Shown here piece after piece: positions 7,751 to 16,175 of a stretch of DNA of 64,000 nt. Every line of letters begins with the position of its first letter. Within the stretch, counting starts at the first letter, position 1. The position numbers and the translations under genes are program-made. The DNA comes from Sulfurospirillum diekertiae (GTDB lineage: Bacteria > Campylobacterota > Campylobacteria > Campylobacterales > Sulfurospirillaceae). The notes beneath the pieces were generated by a model. That model made no database searches. It was not told the DNA's origin and saw nothing but the letters and a program-made list of their open reading frames with translations. The stretch is from NCBI RefSeq assembly GCF_011769985.2, contig NZ_CP039734.2:186001-250000 (forward strand). Reading direction: 5' to 3'.

Positions 7751-10081
7751 ATGGAAGATATTCAAGAAATTTTAGAAGATTTTTTGGTTGAAGCGTTCGA
7801 ACTTATTGAACAACTTGATCAAAATTTAGTGGAACTAGAGGGAAATCCAGATGATTTGGAACTCCTCAATAGTATTTTTAGGGTCGCACATACGATAAAA
7901 GGGTCGTCATCCTTTTTAAATTTCGATATTTTGACTGGCTTAACCCATCACATGGAAGATGTTCTTAACAAAGCACGCCATGGTGACTTAAAACTCACAC
8001 CAGAAGTTATGGATGTTGTTTTGGAATCTATTGACTTGATGAAAAGCTTGCTTCATGCCATTCGTGATAGTGGCAATGATACTTCCGCAGGTATTGACAT
8101 TACAGACATTTGTCGCCGTTTAGACATTATCTCTAATGGTGATGTGGCTCCAACAGCCGTTCAAGAACTTGTAGATGAGTCCCCCGTTCCAGAGTCAGAA
8201 GAGAATGATAATACAGACTACTCAAAACTCAGCGACAAAGAAGTTGAAGACGAAATCGAACGTCTTTTGAAAATGCGTAAAGAAGAAGATCGTAAGCGAA
8301 GAGAAAACAATGGTGCACCAAAAGCAGCAGCTGCTGTTTCGACGCCATCCTTTGAAAGCTTAAAAGATCATGACGAAGACGATGACGCACCCAAAGTTAT
8401 AGAACCAGTCGTTACAAAACGAGCCACTGCAGAAAATGCACCTGCTAAAAAAGAGTCTGCAAGTTCTATGGAGCAAACCATCAGGGTCGAGGTTAAACGA
8501 CTGGATCACTTGATGAACTTAATCGGTGAACTTGTTTTGGGTAAAAATAGATTGCTCAAAATTTACGATGATGTTGAAGAACGCTATGAAGGTGAAAAAT
8601 TCTTAGAAGAGTTAAATCAAGTGGTTTCATCTATTTCCCTTGTTACCACCGATCTTCAAATTGCGGTTATGAAAACAAGAATGCTTCCTATTGCCAAAGT
8701 CTTTAACAAATTCCCACGCATGGTACGCGATCTTTCACGAGAGCTTGGAAAACAGATTGAGCTTGAAATTTCAGGTGAAGAGACTGAGCTTGATAAATCC
8801 ATTGTTGAAGAGATTGGTGATCCTCTTGTTCACATTATTCGTAACTCATGTGATCATGGTATTGAAGATGGGGCGACGAGACGTGCTCAAGGTAAATCGG
8901 AGATGGGACTTATTCAGCTCAAAGCGTACAATGAGGGAAATCACATTGTTATTGAAATTACCGATGATGGTAAAGGGCTTGATCCTGATTTACTTCGCAC
9001 AAAAGCGATTGAAAAAGGCATGATTACTGAACGTGAAGCCGATGCAATGAGTGATAAAGAAGCGTATGCGTTGGTCTTTAGACCATCCTTCTCCACCGCT
9101 AAAGTTGTCACCAATGTTTCAGGTCGTGGTGTTGGTATGGATGTTGTTAAAACGAATATTGAAAAACTAAACGGTATCATTGATGTCGATAGTGAAATCG
9201 GTCATGGTACGGTTATAAAACTTAAAATTCCTCTAACGTTAGCGATCATTCAAGCCTTGTTGGTCGGTGCACAAGAAGAGTACTACGCCATTCCATTAGC
9301 ATCGGTTTTAGAGACGGTTCGTATTCCTTTGGATGAAATTTATACGATTGAAGGTAAAAATGTTCTTAGACTTCGTGATGAAGTTCTTTCACTTGTCCGT
9401 CTTTCCGACATCTTTGGTGTCAAACAAGTGTATGAAGGTGGCGAGCATACGTATGTCGTTGTCATCGGACTTGCTGAGTCAAAACTGGGTGTTGTTGTGG
9501 ACACGTTGGTCGGTCAGGAAGAGATTGTTATTAAATCTCTTGGTGATTATCTCCAAGGCATTGAAGGCATTGCCGGTGCAACTATCAGAGGTGATGGACG
9601 CGTAACACTCATTGTGGATGTTGCAGCTCTTATGAACCTTGCAAAAGGCATCACCGTTGATATTCGTGCGAGTGCAGAAGCAGTGGTTAAAACAAAAACA
9701 GTTCCAAGTGACTACATTGTCTTAGCGGTTGATGATAGTGCCATGGATCGCAATATCATGAAAAAATCGATGGAACCCATTGGCGTTAAAGTCCTTGAAG
9801 CCAGCAATGGTCAAGAAGCACTCAATATGCTCAAATCGGCTGAATACAGCATTGATGCGGTCTTAATTGATATTGAAATGCCACGTATGGATGGATATAC
9901 CCTTGCGGGTGAAATTCGTAAATACTCGAAGTATAAAAACCTTCCATTGATTGCGGTAACATCACGTACATCCAAAGCTGATAGGCTAAGAGGCGTTGAA
10001 TCAGGCATGAGTGAATACATCACCAAACCATACTCTCCCGAATACCTCGAGAGTGTCGTGCGAAAAAATATAAAACTATAA
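7751..10081 (+). CDS. cheA: Hybrid chemotaxis histidine kinase CheA with C-terminal receiver
   Basis: 776 residues. Hpt domain with phosphorylated His47 in RVAHTIKGSSSF. A charged linker covers about 150-235, with no clear P2 domain. Dimerisation helices and an HATPase domain follow, with N box VHIIRNSCDHG, ITDDGKGLD, and a G2-type box VSGRGVGMDVVKTNIE. A CheW-like regulatory domain follows, then a receiver domain with Asp707 in AVLIDIEMPRMDG. The receiver fusion (CheAY) is the standard form in epsilonproteobacteria and may act as a phosphate sink. The genes cheV and cheW flank it. There is no palindrome copy in this long gene. Confidence 0.96.
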   Translation: MEDIQEILEDFLVEAFELIEQLDQNLVELEGNPDDLELLNSIFRVAHTIKGSSSFLNFDILTGLTHHMEDVLNKARHGDLKLTPEVMDVVLESIDLMKSLLHAIRDSGNDTSAGIDITDICRRLDIISNGDVAPTAVQELVDESPVPESEENDNTDYSKLSDKEVEDEIERLLKMRKEEDRKRRENNGAPKAAAAVSTPSFESLKDHDEDDDAPKVIEPVVTKRATAENAPAKKESASSMEQTIRVEVKRLDHLMNLIGELVLGKNRLLKIYDDVEERYEGEKFLEELNQVVSSISLVTTDLQIAVMKTRMLPIAKVFNKFPRMVRDLSRELGKQIELEISGEETELDKSIVEEIGDPLVHIIRNSCDHGIEDGATRRAQGKSEMGLIQLKAYNEGNHIVIEITDDGKGLDPDLLRTKAIEKGMITEREADAMSDKEAYALVFRPSFSTAKVVTNVSGRGVGMDVVKTNIEKLNGIIDVDSEIGHGTVIKLKIPLTLAIIQALLVGAQEEYYAIPLASVLETVRIPLDEIYTIEGKNVLRLRDEVLSLVRLSDIFGVKQVYEGGEHTYVVVIGLAESKLGVVVDTLVGQEEIVIKSLGDYLQGIEGIAGATIRGDGRVTLIVDVAALMNLAKGITVDIRASAEAVVKTKTVPSDYIVLAVDDSAMDRNIMKKSMEPIGVKVLEASNGQEALNMLKSAEYSIDAVLIDIEMPRMDGYTLAGEIRKYSKYKNLPLIAVTSRTSKADRLRGVESGMSEYITKPYSPEYLESVVRKNIKL

Positions 10082-10094
10082 GTGGGGCAGAGCG

Positions 10095-10589
10095 ATGAAC
10101 GATAAACTAAATCAAATTCTTCAAAAACAGCAACAACAAGTTGATGAGCCACACAAAAAAGAGGATGATATTATTCAATTGGTTGGATTCATTATAGGTC
10201 AAGAAGAGTATGCCGTGCCAATTTTGAGTATTCAAGAGATTATCAAACCGATCGAATACACCAGAGTACCTAGTGTACCGACGTATATTTTGGGTGTTTT
10301 TAATCTAAGAGGGAGTGTTATTCCTTTGATTGATCTAAGAAGCAAGTTTAAGATGGATCCTTCAAAAGTAACTGAAGATACACGCTACATAGTCATGAAA
10401 GGTTCAGATAACACTGCAGGCTTTGTGATTGATCGTTTGACCGAAGCGATTCGTATTAAAAGTAGCCGCATTGGACCACCACCTGAAACGATTCACGCGG
10501 AAAAAGGGATGGTTTATGGAATTGGTATGAGAGATGAGAATATCTTAACCATTCTAAAAGTGGAGCAACTTTTAAAAAGAGATTTTTAA
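10095..10589 (+). CDS. cheW: Chemotaxis coupling protein CheW
   Basis: 164 residues, single CheW domain (about 30-160) with GQEEYAVPILSIQEII and GVFNLRGSVIPLIDLR. It links chemoreceptors to CheA at the membrane arrays. The first 30 residues are Gln- and Lys-rich and probably unstructured. It is the last gene of the lpxB-to-cheW run, and a hairpin terminator follows directly. Confidence 0.95.
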   Translation: MNDKLNQILQKQQQQVDEPHKKEDDIIQLVGFIIGQEEYAVPILSIQEIIKPIEYTRVPSVPTYILGVFNLRGSVIPLIDLRSKFKMDPSKVTEDTRYIVMKGSDNTAGFVIDRLTEAIRIKSSRIGPPPETIHAEKGMVYGIGMRDENILTILKVEQLLKRDF

Positions 10590-10599
10590 ATCAAGAAAG

Positions 10600-10626
10600 A
10601 GGTAGCCAAAAAAGATTTGGCTACCT
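10600..10626. terminator. Bidirectional hairpin terminator between cheW and the MetF-like gene
   Basis: GGTAGCCAAA and TTTGGCTACC form a 10-bp stem with a 6-base loop between two convergent genes, followed by a T-rich run. A one-mismatch palindrome (TTTACATGTAAT, 10626-10637) abuts its right arm. Confidence 0.8.
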
Positions 10627-10638
10627 TTACATGTAATG

Positions 10639-11553
10639 TTAAGACTGCAATAAATCTGCGACTAACTCAAAATTGTTAGCACTCATCATATGAATTTTTG
10701 GATGTACTTTTTTAAGTGCTAAAAAAGCGTTGCGCGAAAGTTCAAATCCTACTTTTTTTTCTTCCTCTTCACTGATTTTTTTAGCCTTTGCTAGCTTTTC
10801 CATCCAAAGAGGTGGGACATAAATACCTGGCACATGAGCAGCTAAAAATTGAGCTGTACGTAGTTTTACAATCGGGAAAAATCCTAAAATAAGTTGTGTG
10901 TGACTCTGCTCTTTATTAGCGGCTGATTTGGCATCTTTTAGAAGTTCTAAAAGCATGGTTGCATTTTCAACACTGTAAACCGGTTGTGTGATAATTCCTA
11001 CTGCTCCGTGCTCAATCTTTGTTGCCATTTTTTTCATCAAATTTTTAGGAGTATTGGCGTGTGCATTGCAGACGGCAAAAGGGTAGATAGGTTTAGGCTG
11101 TGTTTTAAACGGCTTTCCAGAGTAGTCTATTCCTGCATTAAAACATTGAATAATCTCCAAAAGAAGGGTGCTATTGCCTTCAAAAACACCTTTAACAGCT
11201 GGCTGATCACTAGCACTTGCAGGATCTCCTGTGAGGCATAAGATCGTTCGTAAATCATAGGCATTTGCCCCTAAAAGATCAGATTGCAAAGCAACTTTAT
11301 TGCGATCTCTCATGCTCATCGTAGTAATGACAGGTTTCGTAAAACGAGTTTGAAGTTTAAGTGCACCGAAAAAAGCATTAAATTTAAGCCGCGCGAGAGG
11401 GTTATCTGTAGTACTAAAACCATCTACTTTTTTATCCAGTCCAAACTGAGCTATCTTTTCAATAATAGGTTCGAATGTCGGCTCGTGCATAGGTGTTGTT
11501 TCAAGTGTTAAGAACGTGTCGTATTTGAGTTTTTCAATAAAAGAATCAATCAT
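10639..11553 (-). CDS. Methylenetetrahydrofolate reductase family protein
   Basis: 304 residues with the MTHFR TIM-barrel pattern: TLETTPMHEP near the N-terminus, FSTTDNPLAR, TTMSMRDRNKVALQSDLLGANAYD, LCLTGDP, GIITQPVYS and GFFPIVK. The family reduces 5,10-methylene-THF with a flavin to 5-methyl-THF. It differs from the classical MetF opening, so it may be a second paralogue or a corrinoid-pathway version; I leave the symbol blank. It is monocistronic, with its own -10 box at 11583-11588. It sits between cheW and serB, which are neighbours in C. jejuni as I recall. Confidence 0.8.
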   Translation of the reverse strand: MIDSFIEKLKYDTFLTLETTPMHEPTFEPIIEKIAQFGLDKKVDGFSTTDNPLARLKFNAFFGALKLQTRFTKPVITTMSMRDRNKVALQSDLLGANAYDLRTILCLTGDPASASDQPAVKGVFEGNSTLLLEIIQCFNAGIDYSGKPFKTQPKPIYPFAVCNAHANTPKNLMKKMATKIEHGAVGIITQPVYSVENATMLLELLKDAKSAANKEQSHTQLILGFFPIVKLRTAQFLAAHVPGIYVPPLWMEKLAKAKKISEEEEKKVGFELSRNAFLALKKVHPKIHMMSANNFELVADLLQS

Positions 11554-11582
11554 TTTTTTTCCATAGGTATGAGCTTTTGTGT

Positions 11583-11588
11583 ATTATA
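11583..11588 (-). promoter_or_regulatory. Probable -10 box for the MetF-like gene
   Basis: Reads TATAAT on the minus strand, 30 bases before the ATG. Confidence 0.45.
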
Positions 11589-11649
11589 ACTTAAACAGGG
11601 TGCAAAATACTACACTAGTTTACAATCCATTAATCTCTCTGGAGTACAA

Positions 11650-11685
11650 TTTTTCTTTGAAACAGCCATCTTTTACAAAGAAAAA
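11650..11685 (+). promoter_or_regulatory. Leader hairpin upstream of the Lys/Asp-repeat protein
   Basis: TTTTTCTTTG (11650-11659) and CAAAGAAAAA (11676-11685) can pair around a 16-base loop. A TACAAT box at 11645-11650 adjoins the left arm. The structure ends 34 bases before the GTG start. It could act in mRNA stability; its role is not known. Confidence 0.4.
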
Positions 11686-11719
11686 GGTTTGTTTTAAAAT
11701 TTAAAAGAGGAGTATTCCT

Positions 11720-12022
11720 GTGAAAAAAATAGTGCTTATGCTAGGTGGTTTATCGATTTTAGGAGCAACGATGTTTGCTGATACCGCTACTGACTTGAAA
11801 GCTGATAAACAGAAATTAGCAGCAGATAATCAACAAATCAAAGTGGATGAAAAACAACTCAAAACGGATAAAGTGAATAAGAACAAAGAAGCCATTGAAA
11901 CAGATAAACAAAAATTGGCGACGGATAAACAACAAAAACAGACAGACAAAGCAAAATTAGAAGCGGATAAAGCTCAAAAAAAAGCAGAGAAAGCTTCCGC
12001 TAAACCACCTGTAAGTAATTAA
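11720..12022 (+). CDS. Small exported Lys/Asp-rich coiled-coil protein
   Basis: 100 residues from GTG at 11720, with AAAAGAGGAG upstream. Residues 1-20 form a Sec signal peptide (MKKIVLMLGG start, ending ATMFAD). The mature part is almost wholly Lys, Asp, Gln, Ala and Glu in short imperfect units of the type DKQKLAxDxQQ, repeated about six times, and looks like one long amphipathic helix or coiled coil. The C-terminus is KPPVSN. There is no lipobox. Function unknown; a periplasmic spacer or chaperone-like role is a guess. Its own leader and terminator make it a single-gene unit. Confidence 0.8.
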   Translation: MKKIVLMLGGLSILGATMFADTATDLKADKQKLAADNQQIKVDEKQLKTDKVNKNKEAIETDKQKLATDKQQKQTDKAKLEADKAQKKAEKASAKPPVSN

Positions 12023-12032
12023 TATACACTCA

Positions 12033-12053
12033 AGGCTAGTTTATCACTAGCCT
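12033..12053 (+). terminator. Hairpin terminator after the Lys/Asp-repeat gene
   Basis: AGGCTAGT and ACTAGCCT pair around the loop TTATC, followed by a pyrimidine-rich run. Confidence 0.7.
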
Positions 12054-12103
12054 CCCCCTCTTTCCTTCTCCTCCCCTATAAACTTCACTAAGCAAGATAT
12101 TGC

Positions 12104-12109
12104 TATAAT
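12104..12109 (+). promoter_or_regulatory. Probable -10 box for serB-tal-pilT
   Basis: TTGCTATAATT contains TATAAT, with an extended TG, 33 bases before the serB start. Confidence 0.55.
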
Positions 12110-12142
12110 TGACCAAAGATAATACATTACAAAAGGATAATC

Positions 12143-12763
12143 GTGAAGTTGTGCGTTTTCGATTTTGACTCGACACTGATGAATGGCGAAACCATTGATT
12201 TTTTGGCAAAAGAGCACGGTGTTGAGAAAGAAGTCTCGATGATAACGGAAGCTGCCATGCGAGGAGAGCTTGATTTTTTTGAGAGTTTAACTACCCGTGT
12301 TGGGCTTTTAAAAGGTATGAATGCAAGAAAAGCTGAAGAAATTTGTGCGTCATTGCCGCTGATGAATGGTGCTAAAGAGGCGATTGTGGGGCTGAAAGCA
12401 AAAGGGTATACTGTAGTTGTTTTTAGCGGGGGCTTTCGTATTGCAACGACACCAGCAAAGGCAATATTAGGATTTGATGCGGATTTTGCCAATGTGCTAC
12501 ATGCTCGCGATGGTCATTTAAGTGGTCTTGTGGGTGGTGATATGATGTTTGGTTTTTCAAAAGGTGATATGCTAAAACGCGTGCAAAATCTTTTACATGT
12601 AAACTATGAAAATACCATTGCAGTAGGGGATGGGGCGAACGATATCTCCATGTTTGAGTGTGCGGCCAAAAAAGTGGCATTTTGTGCCAAACCCATTTTA
12701 AAAAATGCGGCCAACGTTGTGATCGATGAGAAAGATATGCGTCATCTTCTCCAATTTATTTAA
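12143..12763 (+). CDS. serB: Phosphoserine phosphatase
   Basis: 206-residue HAD hydrolase that releases serine from phosphoserine, the last step of serine synthesis. Motif I is FDFDSTLMNGE with the nucleophile and acid/base Asp pair. Motif II is VVFSGGFRIAT. The Lys and acidic motifs are in FSKGDML and VGDGANDISMFECA. GTG start at 12143 with AAAGGAT upstream. It heads a probable operon with tal (12 bp downstream) and pilT. An exact palindrome at 12592 encodes LHVN. Confidence 0.93.
   Translation: MKLCVFDFDSTLMNGETIDFLAKEHGVEKEVSMITEAAMRGELDFFESLTTRVGLLKGMNARKAEEICASLPLMNGAKEAIVGLKAKGYTVVVFSGGFRIATTPAKAILGFDADFANVLHARDGHLSGLVGGDMMFGFSKGDMLKRVQNLLHVNYENTIAVGDGANDISMFECAAKKVAFCAKPILKNAANVVIDEKDMRHLLQFI
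12592..12603. repeat. TTTACATGTAAA palindrome, exact copy, LHVN frame
   Basis: In serB between FSKGDML and the GDGAND motif. Confidence 0.9.
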
Positions 12764-12775
12764 AAGAGTGAACTA

Positions 12776-13774
12776 ATGTATAAGAATGATATTAAATTTT
12801 CGTTATGGTGTGATTTTGTTGAGCGAAGTTTTTTAGAGGGTGAATTTGGTGATTTGATTGAGAAAAAGATTGTTAATGCGGCCACCAGTAATCCTTCAAT
12901 TTTTAAGTCTGCTTTTTTAGGCTCACCTGCGTATGCGGAGGATAAGGCAAAGCTTCATGGCAAATCTGCCAAAGAAATGTATGAAGCACTAGCGATTGGA
13001 GATATTCAACGTGCAGCTAAAAAGCTCTTGCCTCTTTATGAAAAGGGTGATGATGGTTTTATCAGCATAGAGGTTGATCCTTTCTTATGTGATGATGCAG
13101 AAGCAACCATTGAAGAGGGAAAACGTCTTTTTAAAGCCATTGGATATCCGAATGTTATGATCAAAGTTCCCGCAACAGAAGAGGGTTTTATTGCGATGGA
13201 AGTACTCTTAAGCGAAGGGATTAACGTCAATGCAACATTGATTTTTTCTGACATCCAGACGAAATATTGTCTAGAGGCATTTACGCGTGCGAATGAAACT
13301 TTAGTAAAAAAAGGGACTAAAAAACTTCCTCAAGCGGTGATTAGTATCTTTGTGAGTCGATTTGATCGCAAACTGGATGAACACTTCAAAAAAATTGATT
13401 TTGTTCTTTCACGCGTGGGGATTATGAACGCAATGAGAGCATATGAGCTTATTCAAAATGCACAGTTGCCAAATGTAAGAGCATTGTTTGCTAGCACCGG
13501 TGTTAAAGGTGATGAATTAAGCCCTGATTATTATATTCGCGAATTATTGCTTCCAAATTCGATTAATACAGCACCATTAGGAACGATTAAAGCTTTTATT
13601 GGCTCTTCTAAAGAGTGTGAATCTATTGAATTACGTTCTGATTGGATTGAAAACTTTTTTCACTCACTTGCAGCAAATGGCGTTGATATGAATGCCGTAT
13701 GCGATGAGTTAATGGATGAAGGGTTAAGTGCCTTTAAAGATGCTTTTGTGGAGATTTTAGACGAACTAAAATAG
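12776..13774 (+). CDS. tal: Transaldolase
   Basis: 332 residues of the bacterial TalB-like class. It transfers dihydroxyacetone units between sugar phosphates in the non-oxidative pentose phosphate pathway. LWCDFVERSFL, VNAATSNPSIFKSAF, VMIKVPATEEGF (Schiff-base Lys) and VNATLIFSDIQ are visible. The downstream part FVSRFDRKLDE and LFASTGVKGDELSPDYYIREL is typical of the Campylobacter-type enzyme. It follows serB, as in C. jejuni, and is 12 bp before pilT. Confidence 0.94.
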   Translation: MYKNDIKFSLWCDFVERSFLEGEFGDLIEKKIVNAATSNPSIFKSAFLGSPAYAEDKAKLHGKSAKEMYEALAIGDIQRAAKKLLPLYEKGDDGFISIEVDPFLCDDAEATIEEGKRLFKAIGYPNVMIKVPATEEGFIAMEVLLSEGINVNATLIFSDIQTKYCLEAFTRANETLVKKGTKKLPQAVISIFVSRFDRKLDEHFKKIDFVLSRVGIMNAMRAYELIQNAQLPNVRALFASTGVKGDELSPDYYIRELLLPNSINTAPLGTIKAFIGSSKECESIELRSDWIENFFHSLAANGVDMNAVCDELMDEGLSAFKDAFVEILDELK

Positions 13775-13786
13775 CAAGGAAATCCG

Positions 13787-14986
13787 ATGCAAAACGGGGT
13801 AAATGTTAGCGAACTTACGTTTGAGATGACCAAAAAGCTCAAATTTTATTTGAGTAAATTGGTAGAGCATCGCGGAAGTGATTTACATGTAAAAACGGGA
13901 ACGACGATTCGCGGGCGAATCAACGGTGAAATTGTCTCTTTTTCTAGAGAGGTTCTTGCGTATCAAGATGGTCTTACACTAGCAAAAGAGCTTCTTCGAA
14001 GTCGTTTCCCTGAATTGGTAGAGAAAAAAAATATTGACTTTACGTTTAAACTCAACGATGAGTACCGATTTCGTGTCAATATGTTTTTTCAAGTAGATGG
14101 TGTCTCAGCGGTTTTTAGAACAATTCCGATGGTACTTCCAACCATAGAATCCCTTCATTTACCTACTATTATTAATACACTTTGTGATCTTCCTCGTGGA
14201 CTTATCTTGGTGACAGGTCCTACGGGATCAGGTAAAACAACCACGCTGGCTTCCATGATTAATCGCATCAATAAAACACAAAAAAAACATATTATTACGA
14301 TTGAAGATCCTGTGGAGTTTATTTATAAAGACGAACTATGTGTGGTGAACCAACGTGCGATTGGTCAAGATGCTATTTCGTTTTCAGATGCTTTACGTGC
14401 AGCATTGCGTGAAGACCCCGATGTGATTTTAGTCGGTGAGATGAGAGACCTTGAAACGATTGAAACAGCGATGCATGCGGCAGAAACAGGTCACTTAGTG
14501 CTCTCCACGTTGCATACGGTGGATGCAAAAGAGACTATAGGACGTATTATTGGTATGTTTCCGGGAAGTGAACAAAACCGCATTAAGATGTCATTAGCAT
14601 CTGTTTTACAAGGGGTTATTGCACAACGGTTGGTCAAAACAGTCGATCATGGACGAACTGCTGCCGTTGAGATCTTGGTCAAAAATGCAAGAATTGAAGC
14701 ACTGATTTTAGAAGATCGAGAAGGTGAAATCCCTGATGCCATTAAAGAGGGGAAAGATGTTTATAAAACACAAACATTTGATCAAGCTCTTTTAGGATTA
14801 TATGCAGAAGGCAAAATTGCGCGTGAAGAAGCCATCCAAAGTTCTACCAGCCGCAATGATATTACAATGGCTTTGGATTTTTACGATGCTGATAAAAGTC
14901 AAAAAGAGACACGCAAAGAAACTGTAAGGGTCAGTCTTAAAGAGCTTAAAGAAAATGACAAAGACATTATTGGTTTAAAACAATAA
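13787..14986 (+). CDS. pilT: PilT-type ATPase (type IV pilus retraction family)
   Basis: 399-residue secretion ATPase. The N-terminal PAS-like domain opens with HRGSDLHVK, followed by the ATPase core: Walker A GPTGSGKTT (Lys150), Asp box IEDPVEFIY, Walker B ALREDPDVILVGEMRD and His box HAAETGHLVLSTLHT. The family powers pilus retraction and twitching, and in many bacteria DNA uptake. No other pilus gene lies nearby, so the partner machinery is elsewhere or the role differs. An exact palindrome at 13882 codes for the LHVK of the conserved SDLH motif. Confidence 0.88.
   Translation: MQNGVNVSELTFEMTKKLKFYLSKLVEHRGSDLHVKTGTTIRGRINGEIVSFSREVLAYQDGLTLAKELLRSRFPELVEKKNIDFTFKLNDEYRFRVNMFFQVDGVSAVFRTIPMVLPTIESLHLPTIINTLCDLPRGLILVTGPTGSGKTTTLASMINRINKTQKKHIITIEDPVEFIYKDELCVVNQRAIGQDAISFSDALRAALREDPDVILVGEMRDLETIETAMHAAETGHLVLSTLHTVDAKETIGRIIGMFPGSEQNRIKMSLASVLQGVIAQRLVKTVDHGRTAAVEILVKNARIEALILEDREGEIPDAIKEGKDVYKTQTFDQALLGLYAEGKIAREEAIQSSTSRNDITMALDFYDADKSQKETRKETVRVSLKELKENDKDIIGLKQ
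13882..13893. repeat. TTTACATGTAAA palindrome, exact copy, LHVK frame
   Basis: In pilT at the family-conserved SDLH motif, so here the codons are also constrained by the protein. Confidence 0.9.
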
Positions 14987-15017
14987 AAGATTTATACATC
15001 TTTTAGGTTCAATTTTG

Positions 15018-15023
15018 TACAAT
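15018..15023 (+). promoter_or_regulatory. Probable -10 box for rplY
   Basis: TACAAT preceded by TTTTG, 29 bases before the rplY ATG. Confidence 0.45.
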
Positions 15024-15052
15024 TAGCCCCTTATTTTTTATAAAGGAAAACT

Positions 15053-15590
15053 ATGTTAGAAGGCATCATTAGAGATAGTATCGAAAAAAAGGCTACTAAA
15101 GCGCTTCGTAGAGATGGATATCTAATTGCTAATATTTACGGTAAGGGTGAACAAAACATCAATGCTGCATTTAAAGCAAACGAATTCATCAAAGCAGCAA
15201 AGAACAAAGAGACTCTTATTTTCCCAGTAAAAGTTGCTGGTAAAGAGTACAATGTTGTGATCCAAGATTACCAAAGAGACCCTGTAAATAGCAACCTTTT
15301 ACATGTCGATTTACGTATTGCACTCCCAGGTGTTTTAAGTAAATATTTAGTCCCTGTTCTTCTTGAAGGTATTCCCGTAGGTACAAAAAACAAAGGTGTT
15401 TTAATCCAATCTAAAAAACGTTTAGCCGTTAAATGTACAGCTGAAAACTTACCAAATAGTTTTATTATTGATGTAAGTAATCTTGATGTGGGGCGCAACT
15501 GTTTTAGTCCGTGATATTCCTGTTCCAGCAAACGTCACCATTATGGATGAGACACGTGTTTCTGTTGCCGGAGTTATTAAAGCGAAGTAA
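15053..15590 (+). CDS. rplY: Ribosomal protein bL25 (Ctc/TL5 type), frameshifted in this sequence
   Basis: General stress-type L25 that binds 5S rRNA. The first frame reads 146 good residues (to SNLDVG near 15489), then ends at TGA 15512-15514. Removing one G from the GGGG run at 15490-15493 restores a frame reading [20 protein letters not shown] and ending VAGVIKAK at TAA 15588-15590. That gives 178 residues, the normal length. The defect is therefore one extra G, either a real mutation or a homopolymer sequencing error. pth begins 9 bp later. Confidence 0.88.
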
Positions 15591-15599
15591 CGCGAACTC

Positions 15600-16175
15600 A
15601 TGACACTGATCGTAGGGCTTGGGAATCCAGACTTACAGTATAAAAATAATCGACATAACGTCGGTTTTATGGTCATCGATGCATTGCTCGATGACCAGTC
15701 TTCATGCGAAAAAATCACCAAAGCCAATTTCAAAGGCGAGCTTTTTAAAGTCCCCTCCATGCTTCTTCTTAAACCAGCAACGTATATGAATCTTTCTGGA
15801 GAGAGTGTACGTGCCGTGGATGACTACTTTAAGCCCGATCAAATTATTGTTATTCATGATGATTTAGACTTACCCTTTGGAACACTTCGCTTTAAGATAG
15901 GTGGTGGGCATGGTGGACACAATGGACTTCGCTCTATTGATGCTCATATAGGACCTGAATACATTAGGGTACGTATTGGTATTGGGAAGCCCTCTTTAAA
16001 AAGCGATGTAGCCAAATATGTCCTCTCTGATTTTTCAGCGTGTCAAAGAGAATTTTTACCCGGAATTATTTTACATGTAAAAAAAAGCGTTAAAGCATTA
16101 CTCACCGGGGATTTAAAAGAAGTTTCGCTACAATACTCGCTTAAACAAACTCTATGTAATGAGGATAAGGCATGA
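15600..16175 (+). CDS. pth: Peptidyl-tRNA hydrolase
   Basis: 191 residues. It recycles tRNA from prematurely released peptidyl-tRNA. Catalytic His lies in NNRHNVGFMVID, LKPATYMNLSGESV follows, and the catalytic Asp is in VIHDDLDLPFGTLR with GGGHGGHNGLRSI after it. It overlaps the next gene by 4 bp (ATGA). An exact palindrome at 16070 gives ILHVKKS near the C-terminus. rplY-pth pairing is common in bacteria. Confidence 0.96.
   Translation: MTLIVGLGNPDLQYKNNRHNVGFMVIDALLDDQSSCEKITKANFKGELFKVPSMLLLKPATYMNLSGESVRAVDDYFKPDQIIVIHDDLDLPFGTLRFKIGGGHGGHNGLRSIDAHIGPEYIRVRIGIGKPSLKSDVAKYVLSDFSACQREFLPGIILHVKKSVKALLTGDLKEVSLQYSLKQTLCNEDKA
16070..16081. repeat. TTTACATGTAAA palindrome, exact copy, LHVK frame
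   Basis: In the variable C-terminal part of pth. Confidence 0.9.

Noticed and set aside
15268-15531. Minus-strand ORF over the end of rplY
   Set aside because: It is a shadow of the frameshifted L25 gene and has no independent start signal or motif.
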